43,274 nt of DNA from Mesorhizobium qingshengii (GTDB lineage Bacteria > Pseudomonadota > Alphaproteobacteria > Rhizobiales > Rhizobiaceae), in NCBI RefSeq assembly GCF_027563465.1, contig NZ_JAPFQA010000029.1, forward strand, positions 1-43,274. Reading direction: 5' to 3'. The notes beneath the pieces are model-generated. The model was not told where the DNA came from. It did not search any database and was given only the letters and a program-made list of their open reading frames with translations. The position numbers and the translations under genes were made by a program. Below, one piece after another: positions 23,938-32,111 of the stretch. Within the stretch, counting starts at the first letter, position 1, and every line of letters starts with the position of its first letter.

Positions 23938-24294
23938 TCAGCGATAAATAACCGGGCAGCCACGCTCGTTGGCGAACACGATGACGACGCGGTCGCCGTC
24001 TTGGCGGCCCACCACTTTGACCGTGCGGCGGTTCACGTCGACGATGCGGGCCCGGTAGAGGCCCATGCGCTCTGCCTTGTCGAGGGCGCGCTCCGGCGAA
24101 CAGCCACGGCGCCAGTAGTCACGGCGTTCATCACGGCGATGGCGGTAGCCATCGTCACCAGTATAGACGCCGAAACGCGGGTCGTCGTTGTTGCCGAAGC
24201 CGAGATAGAGGCTGTCGGCATGAGCGGGCATGGCCGCCAGCGTGCCAAGGCCGATCAGGGCCGAGAGGGCCGCCGTCTTTATCGTATTGAACAT
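23938..24294 (-). CDS. small secreted protein of unknown function
   Basis: A 118-residue exported protein. The signal peptide is MFNTIKTAALSALIGLG, then TLAAMPAHA, cleaved before DSLYLGFGN. The mature part is about 90 residues: an Arg/Asp-rich middle (GYRHRRDERRDYWRRG), a helix CSPERALDKAERMG, and two strands (ARIVDVNRRTVKVVG, DRVVIVFANERGCPVIYR). Two cysteines could form a disulfide. AAGGAGAG before the ATG at 24294 decides the start; a frame extending to 24393 is rejected. The domain order (helix then paired strands) recalls PepSY-like periplasmic proteins, but I cannot assign a family. The hairpin array lies just beyond its stop. Confidence 0.75.
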   Translation of the reverse strand: MFNTIKTAALSALIGLGTLAAMPAHADSLYLGFGNNDDPRFGVYTGDDGYRHRRDERRDYWRRGCSPERALDKAERMGLYRARIVDVNRRTVKVVGRQDGDRVVIVFANERGCPVIYR

Positions 24295-24557
24295 GGTCTT
24301 CTCTCCTTGTTGCGGGCTTTCGCCCGTCCTCGTGAAATCGATGGGGGGAGAATGCACGAGCCTGTCTGAACTATTTACGAACTCGCCGTTCATCCGCGGT
24401 TCATGTGGCGGGAAAGGGAAATCGCTGGCCGCTTCTCAATCTTCGCCGGTTTTCGAACAATGGCCGCCAACGCCTTTTCCCCGCGCCCGGTTCCCGGCGT
24501 ACGGAGGACTCCCGCGCCGATGGCGCAAGATCGGGGTCGATCGTCCCGAGGCCAGCC

Positions 24558-25004
24558 CTATGGCTCCTCGTCCAGCATATAGTCGAAATAATCTTCCGGC
24601 TCGGCAAGGTCGGTCTCGCTCGCCTTGACCCGGCCGCGCATCGAGATGCCGGCCTCATGCACGGTCTCGGCACTGCCCGATACCAGCCGGTGCCACCAGT
24701 AGAGATCGCGGCCCTCGGCCACCAGCCGGTAGGCGCAGGTGCTGGGCAGCCAGCTGATGCTGCGCACATTGCGCGGCGTCAGCCCGACGCAGTCGCTGAC
24801 GCGCGCCAGCCGGTTGGCATAGTCCGAGCAGCGGCAGCTCCGCGCGTCGAACAACCGGCAACCGACGCTGGTCCAGTAGATCTCTCCGGTATCCTCGTCC
24901 TCGAGCTTCGACAGACAGCATTTGCCGCAGCCGTCGCACAGCGACTCCCACTCGGCCGGGCTCATTGCCTCCAGCGCCTTGGTCTTCCAGAATGGCGTTT
25001 CCAT
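24558..25004 (-). CDS. YcgN-type cysteine-cluster protein (UPF0260)
   Basis: A 148-residue protein of the YcgN/YkgJ cysteine-cluster group. The N-terminal cluster CDGCGKCCLSKLED is followed by C-x6-7-C patterns (VGCRLFDARSCRCSDY) and a later Cys (DCVGLTPRNV), consistent with zinc or iron-sulfur binding. Characteristic segments WLPSTCAYRLVAEGRDLYWW and HPLV-like RLVSG are present. Length matches the family (about 150). The start at 25004 matches family N-termini (METPFWKTKALEAM); the open frame upstream to 25328 crosses the promoter of the divergent OmpA gene. Function in the cell is unknown. Confidence 0.88.
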   Translation of the reverse strand: METPFWKTKALEAMSPAEWESLCDGCGKCCLSKLEDEDTGEIYWTSVGCRLFDARSCRCSDYANRLARVSDCVGLTPRNVRSISWLPSTCAYRLVAEGRDLYWWHRLVSGSAETVHEAGISMRGRVKASETDLAEPEDYFDYMLDEEP

Positions 25005-25201
25005 TTCCGGGATGTGGCCCCGGCCGCCGGCAAGGTCAAGCGCCGCAACAGCCAGAATGCGGCGATCGCCAGCCAAAAGACATGAAGTTGCCTTCAAAAG
25101 GCCGGCCAATCGCCCCGTACGGTCCCTATCCCGGCGAAACCGGAACCAATCGGCGCAAGATCGGTTACGGCAAGGATGGGACCCCACAAGGAGAATTTTT
25201 A

Positions 25202-27379
25202 ATGAAACGCCAACCACGGATTCTGGCAGGCACCGCACTTGGCCTGTTGATGGCATCCGCGCCGTTGGGCGCGTACCCGCTGCAAGGCAATGCCGCATTC
25301 GGCCCGGCCCAGCGAACGTCAGCCCCATTCATTTTGGCGCAGGCCGCGTGCGCCGAGGGCGAATCAGCCGAAGCCTGTGCACAGCAGCAAAGGGTCCCCA
25401 AGAAGCAGGAACAGGCCCAGCCCGCGCAAGGCGAGCAGCCAGCCCAGGCGGAGCAGCCCGCGCAAGGCGAGCAGCCACCGCGCAAGAAGCGTGACCAGCA
25501 GCAGACCGAGCAGGCACCCGCCGACCAGCAGGCGCAGCCCGAGCAGCAGCCGCGCAAGAGGAAGCACGATCAGCAGCAGCAGATCGAAGCCGCGCCAGCC
25601 GAACAGGCCGCTCCGGCCGCCGAACAACAGCAACCTCGCAAGAGGAAGCGTGATCAGCAGCAGCAGACTGAACAGGCGCCAGCCGAAGCAGCGCCAGCGC
25701 AACAGGCTGCTCCCGCCGTCGATGAACAGCAGCTGAAGCCGCGCAAGAAGAAACGCGATCAGCAACAGCAGATCGAAGCCGCTCCGGCTGGAGAGGCTCC
25801 CGCCGGCCAAGTGGCACCCGCCAACGACAACCAGCCGGCCGATCAGGCCAAGCCGCGCAAGAAGCACAGGCAGGACCAGCAGGCCCAGCCGGCCGAGCCG
25901 GCCGTCGTGCCGACGCCGACCCAGAAGGCAGCTCCTGCCGGGGAAGCGGTTCCCAAGATCGAACCGGCTCCTGCCGGCGAACAGCCCGCGCTCCAGGGCG
26001 ACCAACCGCAGGACAAGAGGAAGAAGCACGGCAAGAAACCGGTTGGCGAGCAGCCGGCCACGGCTGAACAGCCCGCCACCGGTGAGCAACCTGCCACTGG
26101 TGAGAAGCCGGTAACCGCGGAACAGCCAGCCATCGGCAGGCAACCGGCCAATGGCGACAAGGCAGCGCCCGTCCAGGGTGAAAACCCGGTGCAGGGCGAA
26201 GCACCCGCCGATCCCAATGCGGCCCCCATTCTGGACAGCCAGAAGGATGCCGTGCGCAAGGGCGGCAGGAAGCACGGCCAGCAGAATGGCGAGCAGCAGA
26301 ATGGCGGGCAGCAGAATGGCGGGCAGAACGCCCAGCAAGGCGGCGATCAGGGCCGCAAGCCGGCGGTCGCTCCCGTCGACCAGGGACCGCCGCCAGCCGA
26401 CGACAAGGCCGCTCAGCAGGAGATCAAGCCCGAGAAGATCGTCCCCGTGACGGAGGAAAAGGGCAAGCGCCTCGATCGCGCCCCCGACGAGAACATCCGC
26501 GACCGCCGCCGCCCCAAGGGCGTCGACGTGCTCAGGGAAATCGGCGACCGCGTCATCATCCAGCTCGGCGGCCAGACGATGGTCCAGAGCAACGATGCCC
26601 CGCGCATGAACCGCGGCGCCAAGGATGTCTATTACGAGGATCTGCCGCAGGGCCGGACGCGCGAGACCGTCGAGCGCGGCAATGGCGTGCGGATCGTCAC
26701 TATCCGCAACCGTTACGGCGATGTCATCCAGCGTTCGCGCATCACCCCCGATGGCCGCGAATATGTGCTGAGCTATGTCGACGAGCGGAGCTATCAGGAT
26801 GATGGCGACTGGCGCGATCCCGGCGACGACCTGCCGCCGATGCGGCTGACCATCCCGCGCCGTGACTACATCCTCAATTCCGAGGACGTCGAGGGCCCGG
26901 ACGACTACTACACCTTCCTCGACCAGCCTCCGGTCGAGAGGGTCCAGCGTCTCTACTCGATCGACGAGGTCAAGCGTTCGGCCCGCGTGCGCGACATTGC
27001 GCGCCGCGTCGATCTCGACACGCTGAACTTCGAATTCGGTTCGGCCTCGATCTCCGACACCGAAGTGCAGAAGCTCGAAGGCGTCGCCAACGCCATGGAG
27101 AAGCTGTTGAAGAAGAACCCGGCCGAGACCTTCCTGATCGAGGGCCATACCGATGCCGTCGGCACGCCGGAGGCGAACCTTGCTCTGTCCGACCGTCGCG
27201 CCGAAGCGGTGGCCGAGGCGCTCACCAACGCTTTCGGCATCCCGCCGGAGAACCTGACGACGCAGGGCTATGGCGAGGAATATCTGAAGGTCGACACGTC
27301 AGCGCCAAACCGTGAGAACCGGCGCGTCGCCATCCGCCGCATCACCTCGCTGGTGGCGCCTGTCGCCAGCAACAATTGA
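25202..27379 (+). CDS. OmpA-family protein with long Q/P/A/K-rich repeat region
   Basis: A 725-residue exported protein. The start at 25202 has AAGGAGA 7 bases upstream and opens a signal peptide (MKRQPRILAGTALGLLMASA, then PLGA). Residues about 60-410 are low complexity. First come QPAQGE-type repeats, then five or six copies of a roughly 32-40-residue unit with a basic cluster and glutamines (PRKRKRDQQQQTEQAPAE-like), then GEQPAT-type repeats and a QQNGGQQNGG run. Residues about 420-600 are charged and more ordered. The C-terminal OmpA/MotB domain (about 600-715) binds peptidoglycan: LNFEFGSASIS, LIEGHTDAVGTPEANLALS, then DRRAEAVAEAL. It probably links the outer envelope to the cell wall. 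The repeats may span the periplasm or bind polyanions. Confidence 0.88.
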   Translation: MKRQPRILAGTALGLLMASAPLGAYPLQGNAAFGPAQRTSAPFILAQAACAEGESAEACAQQQRVPKKQEQAQPAQGEQPAQAEQPAQGEQPPRKKRDQQQTEQAPADQQAQPEQQPRKRKHDQQQQIEAAPAEQAAPAAEQQQPRKRKRDQQQQTEQAPAEAAPAQQAAPAVDEQQLKPRKKKRDQQQQIEAAPAGEAPAGQVAPANDNQPADQAKPRKKHRQDQQAQPAEPAVVPTPTQKAAPAGEAVPKIEPAPAGEQPALQGDQPQDKRKKHGKKPVGEQPATAEQPATGEQPATGEKPVTAEQPAIGRQPANGDKAAPVQGENPVQGEAPADPNAAPILDSQKDAVRKGGRKHGQQNGEQQNGGQQNGGQNAQQGGDQGRKPAVAPVDQGPPPADDKAAQQEIKPEKIVPVTEEKGKRLDRAPDENIRDRRRPKGVDVLREIGDRVIIQLGGQTMVQSNDAPRMNRGAKDVYYEDLPQGRTRETVERGNGVRIVTIRNRYGDVIQRSRITPDGREYVLSYVDERSYQDDGDWRDPGDDLPPMRLTIPRRDYILNSEDVEGPDDYYTFLDQPPVERVQRLYSIDEVKRSARVRDIARRVDLDTLNFEFGSASISDTEVQKLEGVANAMEKLLKKNPAETFLIEGHTDAVGTPEANLALSDRRAEAVAEALTNAFGIPPENLTTQGYGEEYLKVDTSAPNRENRRVAIRRITSLVAPVASNN

Positions 27380-27432
27380 TCTGCCTTTCCAGAGGCTTGA
27401 GGAGGCTTCTGGAATCGGATCGGCAAGAGAGA

Positions 27433-27456
27433 CCCATCCCGGCGCACCGGGATGGG
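27433..27456. other. perfect hairpin CCCATCCCGG-CGCA-CCGGGATGGG
   Basis: A 10-base perfect stem with a 4-base loop, 53 bases after the OmpA-family stop. There is no T-run after it; the true terminator is 137 bases further on. It is probably an mRNA 3'-end stabiliser or processing site. Confidence 0.6.
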
Positions 27457-27593
27457 CGGAAACGCGGGCGACGGTCCCAGCTCAACAAGAATTGTACCGG
27501 CATCAGAGCCCGCTCATTGAATCGAAGCGCCGCCTACCCCAGATTCAGGGCTGGGCGTTCCCTGCCCCGTCCCGACTCCAGCGGGACGCATTG

Positions 27594-27627
27594 AGCCCCG
27601 CCGGCCCCTCTCCGGCGGGGCTTTTTT
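27594..27627 (+). terminator. rho-independent terminator after the OmpA-family gene
   Basis: AGCCCCGCCGG (27594-27604), 7-base loop, CCGGCGGGGCT (27612-27622), then TTTTT. The stem is strong, perfectly paired and GC-rich, and the U-tract is typical. It isolates the OmpA-family gene from the downstream YqhA-like gene. Confidence 0.9.
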
Positions 27628-27710
27628 GTCTGGCAAACTTTGTCTTGCAAACAGGGGCGACCTGACCGAAATACGGCCCGCATCCCAAGGAAGCCAACCG
27701 GAACCACTCC

Positions 27711-28226
27711 ATGAAGCGTCTCGAACTGGCCATCGAATCGATCATTCTTGCCTCGCGCTGGCTGCTGGTCGTCTTCTATCTCGGCCTTGGCGTGGCGCTG
27801 GCCATCTACGCGCTGTCGTTCGGCAAGAAGCTCTACGAGTTCGTCACCGTGGCCTTCACGCTTGGCGACACCGACACCATCCTGAAGATGCTCGGCCTGA
27901 TCGATGCCGCACTGGTCGCTTCGCTGGTGGTGATGGTCATCATCTCGGGCTACGAGAATTTCGTCAGCCGCTTCGACGAGAATGACGGCAAGGTCCATTG
28001 GCTGGGCACGATCGATGTCGGCTCGCTGAAGGTCAAGGTCGCCTCGACCATCGTGGCGATCTCGTCGATCCATCTGCTGCAGGTGTTCCTGAACTCGGTC
28101 TCCTATACGACCGACCAGCTGATGTGGCTGACCATCATCCACCTCGCCTTCGTCCTCTCGGCGCTGATGCTCGCCTATATCGACCGGCTGATGGGCCTGG
28201 GCAAGGCCAGGAAGGACGAGGGCTAA
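27711..28226 (+). CDS. YqhA/UPF0114-family membrane protein
   Basis: A 171-residue integral membrane protein of the UPF0114 family. Four hydrophobic segments are visible (about residues 10-33, 62-82, 105-127, 136-155). Family landmarks are ESIILASRWLLVVFYLGL near the start, IISGYENFVSR and WLGTIDVGSLKVKVASTIVA. The protein length is typical. Its biological role is not established. It is flanked by its own upstream terminator and a convergent SDR gene, so it is monocistronic. Confidence 0.9.
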   Translation: MKRLELAIESIILASRWLLVVFYLGLGVALAIYALSFGKKLYEFVTVAFTLGDTDTILKMLGLIDAALVASLVVMVIISGYENFVSRFDENDGKVHWLGTIDVGSLKVKVASTIVAISSIHLLQVFLNSVSYTTDQLMWLTIIHLAFVLSALMLAYIDRLMGLGKARKDEG

Positions 28227-28334
28227 GCGGCAGCCGGATGTTTGATCATTCCGGCAGGATCGACGCTCTATCGCCTCGTATGGGCAAGGCTTTCCCCCGG
28301 CTCAGCGACTTGCGGGCGGCAAGCCGGCCTGCCT

Positions 28335-29201
28335 TTAGTAGATGCTCTTGATCTTGCTGTCCGTCCGGGCGAACACCTCGTCCGGCACGAAAAAGTCACC
28401 GGCCAGCGGCCCGGTCGCGCCCGGCGCGTAGGCCGAGAAATCCGTGACGCCCTCGGCGCGCAGCACCTCCTCGTCGATGTAGAAATTGCCGGTCGTTTCG
28501 CGCGATGGCCGCATGAAGATGGCATGCGCGGCGTCGGCCATGATGTCGGGGGAACGGCTCATCGCCGCGACCGTCGCGCCTCCCAGCAGATTGCGCACCG
28601 CCGCCGTGTCGATGGTCGAGATCGGCCACAGCGAATTGACCGCGATGCCGTCCCTGGCGAACTCCGCGCTCATGCCCAGCGTACACATCGACATGCCGAA
28701 CTTGGCCATGGTGTAGGCAACGTGATTCTTGAACCACTTGGCCTTCATGTCGAGCGGCGGCGCCAGATTCAGGATGTGAGGATTGTTGGCTAACTTCAGG
28801 TGCGGAATGCACATTTTGGACACCAGGAAGGTGCCGCGCGTGTTGATCTGGTGCATCAGGTCATAGCGCTTCATGTCGGTCTCCAGCGTGCCGGTGAGCT
28901 GGATGGCGCTGGCATTGTTGACGCAGATGTCGATGCCGCCGAATTTTTCGACGGTCCTTGAAACCGCCTCGGCGACCTGCGCCTCCTCGCGGATGTCGCA
29001 CAGCACGGGCAGCGCCTTGCCACCGGCCTGCTCGATCTCTTCAGCGGCGGTGTAGATCGTGCCAGGCAGCTTCGGATGCGGCTCGGCGGTCTTGGCGGCG
29101 ATCGTCACATTGGCGCCGTCCCGCGCGGCGCGCAGCCCGATCGCCAGCCCGATGCCGCGCGATCCGCCGGAGATGAACAGCGTCTTTCCCTTGAGCGACA
29201 T
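28335..29201 (-). CDS. HSDL2-like short-chain dehydrogenase, catalytic Ser replaced by Ala
   Basis: A 288-residue SDR resembling the N-terminal domain of hydroxysteroid dehydrogenase-like protein 2. It has FISGGSRGIGLAIGLRAA at the cofactor site, AAKTAEPHPKLPGTIY (the HSDL2 loop), CVNNASAIQLTGTLET, and Y163-x-x-x-K167 in HVAYTMAKFGMSM. Where HSDL2 has NISPPL this protein has NLAPPL, so the usual catalytic serine appears to be Ala147. That may weaken redox activity or mean another residue serves. The ATG at 29201 has GGGAGG 8 bases upstream; an in-frame start at 29258 is rejected. No operon partner is evident. The substrate is unknown (2-enoyl or 3-hydroxyacyl chains are possible). Confidence 0.87.
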   Translation of the reverse strand: MSLKGKTLFISGGSRGIGLAIGLRAARDGANVTIAAKTAEPHPKLPGTIYTAAEEIEQAGGKALPVLCDIREEAQVAEAVSRTVEKFGGIDICVNNASAIQLTGTLETDMKRYDLMHQINTRGTFLVSKMCIPHLKLANNPHILNLAPPLDMKAKWFKNHVAYTMAKFGMSMCTLGMSAEFARDGIAVNSLWPISTIDTAAVRNLLGGATVAAMSRSPDIMADAAHAIFMRPSRETTGNFYIDEEVLRAEGVTDFSAYAPGATGPLAGDFFVPDEVFARTDSKIKSIY

Positions 29202-29302
29202 TCCTTGCGCCTCCCTTGCAACATGGCAGGCGCGAACCTTTGCGCGGCGGGCGACCACAGCGCAAGGCCCGAGATGCCCACATGTGGGTTACGCAGCGGA
29301 GG

Positions 29303-29932
29303 CTAAACCAGCACCAGGCCCTGCCGCATGGCGATGGCGATCGCGTCGGTGCGGTTGGCGGCACCGAGCTTGATCAGGATCGCCGCGACGTGGAACTTCG
29401 CCGTGTGCACGGAAATGTTGAGCCGCCGCGCGATCACCTTGTTGGGCGCGCCTTCGGCCAGCAGCGCCAGCACTTCCGCCTCGCGCGGCGACAGCGTCGG
29501 TCGGGCGGCATGCTCGTCGGAGGTCTCGTCCTCGAACGGCTCGCCCTCGCCGGCATGGAAACCCTCATGGCGCCCGCTTCCGCCATCGTCCGTGACGCGA
29601 AAGCCGGCCGCCGCCAGCCGCGCCGCCGCGGCGATCAGCAGATCATCCGCGCTTGCGGGCAGGATGGCCATCACCTCGCCGGCAGGCCGCGCCACGTTGG
29701 CACGCCCAGACAACAGCACCCGTGGCGTGGAAGCCGGCACGGCATCACCGCTCCTGTCGTCAACGATGGCGACATCGGCGGCGCCGGCCACGACCGGCAA
29801 CAGGTCATCGCTGGCGGCAAGCGAGGCAGCCAGGCGCTCGGCGCGGCCCGCGTCGCCAAGCGCAATCAGCACCACCAGCCGCCGCGAGGCGGCGCCGTCA
29901 CCCATGATCCGGTCGCTGGCGGGCCTGTCCAT
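29303..29932 (-). CDS. LuxR/NarL-type regulator with degenerate N-terminal domain
   Basis: A 209-residue transcription factor. The C-terminal helix-turn-helix (about residues 146-205) is canonical: LSPREAEVLALLAEGAPNKV, IARRLNISVHTAKFHVAAIL and IKLGAANRTDA. The N-terminal 110 residues have receiver-like alternation (RLVVLIALGD, ADVAIVDDRSG), but I do not find the full acidic pocket with its phosphorylatable Asp and late Lys, so control by a histidine kinase is doubtful. A short acidic linker (EGEPFEDETSDEH) joins the domains. It starts 8 bases after the stop of the protease-like gene, so the two are one transcript and probably one pathway. Confidence 0.85.
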   Translation of the reverse strand: MDRPASDRIMGDGAASRRLVVLIALGDAGRAERLAASLAASDDLLPVVAGAADVAIVDDRSGDAVPASTPRVLLSGRANVARPAGEVMAILPASADDLLIAAAARLAAAGFRVTDDGGSGRHEGFHAGEGEPFEDETSDEHAARPTLSPREAEVLALLAEGAPNKVIARRLNISVHTAKFHVAAILIKLGAANRTDAIAIAMRQGLVLV

Positions 29933-29940
29933 CGATCCCC

Positions 29941-30813
29941 TCAGGAAAGCGGCTTTTCGCCGATGGTCAGCGCAACATCGCGCTGTTCGCCGCCGCGCAC
30001 CACGCCAAGCGTCACCGAAGCGCCGGCGCTGTCGGGGCCAAGCCTGCGGATCAGCTCACGCGGGCCATGCACGGCCTCGCCATTCCACGCCACGATGATG
30101 TCGCCGAGGGAGAGGCCGGCGGCCTTGGCCGGGCCATCCTCGTCGAGGCTCATCACCATCGCGCCATGCGCGTCACGGTCGCGCACCGGGTGCAGGCCGG
30201 CGCCGAGATAGCCGCGCGCGACATGACCCTTCTCGCGCAGCGTTGCCACCGCCCGCTCGATCGTCTCGTAGGGCATGACCAGCGCCCGGTGGCGCGGTCC
30301 GAACAGAAGCATGCCGATCAGCGCGCCCTTGGCGTCGAGCACCGGGCCGCCCTCGAAACGGCCGCCGGCGCCGATGGCCAGATTGAGCCGCCGGTCGATG
30401 GTGCCGCCGCGCATCGAGCGCCAGGTCGGACCCACCTCGCCGACCGAGCCCGACACCGCCAGCGCGGAACCCTCGCTGTTGCCGATGGCGATGGCGATGT
30501 TGCCGGGCCGCACCGCATCCGCCTTGGCAAGCGTGGGCACAGTGGCCGCATCGGCGGGCTTCAGCAGGGCGACGCCGGTCGAGGGATCGCGGCCGACCAG
30601 CTCGGCCTTCACCGTCTCGCCCGAAGCCAGCGTCAGCTCGATCTCCTCGCCGGCCTCGACAGCTTCCTCGGCGGTGACGAAATAGCCGTCGCGCCAGTGG
30701 AAGGCGGTGGCGGTGCGGTGATGATGCGTGGACAGGCTCGCTGTAACCGGTGCCGCCTTGGCGGCGAGATCGGCGATGGCCTGGGAAAACGCACTCAGAT
30801 TGAAATCGCTCAT
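29941..30813 (-). CDS. catalytically dead S1C/PDZ protease homologue
   Basis: A 290-residue protein with a trypsin-like (DegP-type) fold followed by a PDZ domain (about residues 200-285, with RGYLGAGLHPV and GPAKAAGLSLGDIIVAWNGE). All three catalytic residues look replaced when set against the intact neighbour at 31040. VTNFHVV becomes VTAEEAV (His to Glu50), DPDTDIAL becomes DPSTGVAL (Asp to Gly80), and GNSGGP becomes RFEGGP (Ser to Glu154). No signal peptide is seen. It is first gene of an operon with the LuxR-type regulator and is divergent from the active-looking protease. It may act as a peptide or ligand sensor, or as a regulator of the protease; both are inference. Confidence 0.85.
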   Translation of the reverse strand: MSDFNLSAFSQAIADLAAKAAPVTASLSTHHHRTATAFHWRDGYFVTAEEAVEAGEEIELTLASGETVKAELVGRDPSTGVALLKPADAATVPTLAKADAVRPGNIAIAIGNSEGSALAVSGSVGEVGPTWRSMRGGTIDRRLNLAIGAGGRFEGGPVLDAKGALIGMLLFGPRHRALVMPYETIERAVATLREKGHVARGYLGAGLHPVRDRDAHGAMVMSLDEDGPAKAAGLSLGDIIVAWNGEAVHGPRELIRRLGPDSAGASVTLGVVRGGEQRDVALTIGEKPLS

Positions 30814-30954
30814 ATTGGTCTCCTGGGTTCATCCATGCCCCAGATATCGCTCGACAGTGCGCTCGGAGGTACTCGCCTGACGGCTAGTTGGTGGTTTGAC
30901 TGGCCATCTGGTCAGGTCGCGGCGGTTCCAGCCGCTCCGCACATATAGTGCGTG

Positions 30955-30992
30955 TCGCGCAAAAGTGCCCAGCGGTTTTGGGACAACGACAC
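30955..30992. repeat. Rhizobiales-type short intergenic repeat
   Basis: Built on AAAAGTGCCCAGCGGTTTT (30961-30979), the same core as AAAAGTGTGAAGCGGTTTT at 39281-39299. From general knowledge, sequences of this form are very common between genes in Mesorhizobium and relatives. It lies in the promoter region between the two S1C genes, about 50 bases before the plus-strand start. Confidence 0.6.
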
Positions 30993-31039
30993 ACCCAGAA
31001 GAAAAGTCTTCCTCGCGCCCGAAAACACGGAGCCCGCCC

Positions 31040-32002
31040 ATGGCCCTCGCCGCCGCCAAATTCCCAGCCGATGACATATTGGCCGACGACACGCTGCTCG
31101 ACGCCTATTCGACGACGGTCGCCGACGCGGTCGACCGCATCGGTCCGGCCGTCTGCCGCATCGAGCGCATCGGTGGCCAGGGCGGCCATGGTTCCGGCTT
31201 CGTCATCGCGCCGGACGGCCTGGTCGTCACCAATTTCCACGTCGTCGGCGACGCCAAAACGGTGCGCGTCTCGATGCCGGACGGCGCCTCCAGCGAAGGC
31301 CGCGTGCTTGGCCGCGACCCCGACACCGACATCGCGCTGGTGCGCGCCGATGGCAGCTTTGCCGATGTCGCACCGCTTGGCGATTCCAAGCGCCTGCGGC
31401 GCGGCCAGATCGCCATCGCCATCGGCAACCCGCTCGGCTTCGAATGGACCGTCACCTCCGGCGTCGTCTCGGCGCTCGGCCGCTCGATGCGCGCCTCGAC
31501 CGGCCGGCTGATCGACGACGTCATCCAGACCGACGCGTCACTTAACCCCGGCAACTCCGGCGGGCCGCTGGTGTCGTCGGCCGGCGAGGTCATCGGCGTC
31601 AACACCGCCATGATCCATGGCGCGCACGGCATTGCCTTCGCGGTCGCCTCCAACACCGCCAATTTCGTCATCTCGGAGATCATCCGCTTCGGCCGCGTGC
31701 GCCGCGCCTTCATCGGCGTTTCGGCCGACACCACCAATTTGCCACGCCGCGCCGCCCTTCTGTCGCAGGTGTCGACCAGCACGGCGGTGCGGCTGCGCAG
31801 CGTCGAGAAGGACGGCCCGGCGGCCAAGGCCGGCCTGAAGGAAGGCGACATCATCGCCGCCATCGACGGCCGCCCGGTCACCGGCGTCGACGACCTCGTG
31901 CGCATGCTCGACGCCGAGCGCATCGGCCGCGAGACGCTGTGCACCGTGGTGCGCCGCACCGGCGTCAGCCAGGTGACGGTGACGCCGGTGGCAAGGGGCT
32001 GA
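31040..32002 (+). CDS. S1C-family trypsin-like serine protease with PDZ domain, intact triad
   Basis: A 320-residue DegP/HtrA-like protein with one protease domain (about residues 30-215) and one PDZ domain (about 225-315). The triad is complete: H67 in VVTNFHVVG, D97 in GRDPDTDIAL, S173 in NPGNSGGPL. The start ATG at 31040 follows the unhydrophobic MALAAAKFPADDILADD, so unlike DegP no signal peptide or membrane anchor is apparent, and the enzyme may be cytosolic. An in-frame frame open to 30896 adds only promoter-like sequence. It is divergent from its dead paralogue and the LuxR-type regulator, which suggests mutual regulation. Confidence 0.87.
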   Translation: MALAAAKFPADDILADDTLLDAYSTTVADAVDRIGPAVCRIERIGGQGGHGSGFVIAPDGLVVTNFHVVGDAKTVRVSMPDGASSEGRVLGRDPDTDIALVRADGSFADVAPLGDSKRLRRGQIAIAIGNPLGFEWTVTSGVVSALGRSMRASTGRLIDDVIQTDASLNPGNSGGPLVSSAGEVIGVNTAMIHGAHGIAFAVASNTANFVISEIIRFGRVRRAFIGVSADTTNLPRRAALLSQVSTSTAVRLRSVEKDGPAAKAGLKEGDIIAAIDGRPVTGVDDLVRMLDAERIGRETLCTVVRRTGVSQVTVTPVARG

Positions 32003-32111
32003 GCGGGCTAGGGCCGGCGGACGAAGCCCGGCCATCGGTCATGTCATCGGCCTGCCATCTGGCCAGCCTATTGGGAGAACTCTCGACAGGATATTCCCAG
32101 AGGAAATCGAC

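Larger units (their letters stand above)
27380..27710. other. 331-base intergenic region with two hairpins, no gene
   Basis: It contains the perfect hairpin at 27433-27456 and the terminator at 27594-27627, listed separately. The remaining 83 bases before the next start should hold that gene's promoter; I see no clear box. Confidence 0.6.

Noticed and set aside
23776..24369. Plus-strand reading frame through the hairpin array and opposite the secreted-protein gene
   Set aside because: It is produced by the repeats and the antisense of a gene with a good signal peptide and ribosome site.
25364..27148. Long minus-strand open frame opposite the OmpA-family gene, hydrophobic-looking
   Set aside because: The Leu-rich product is the reverse reading of Q/A/P/K-rich repeats and has no independent signals.
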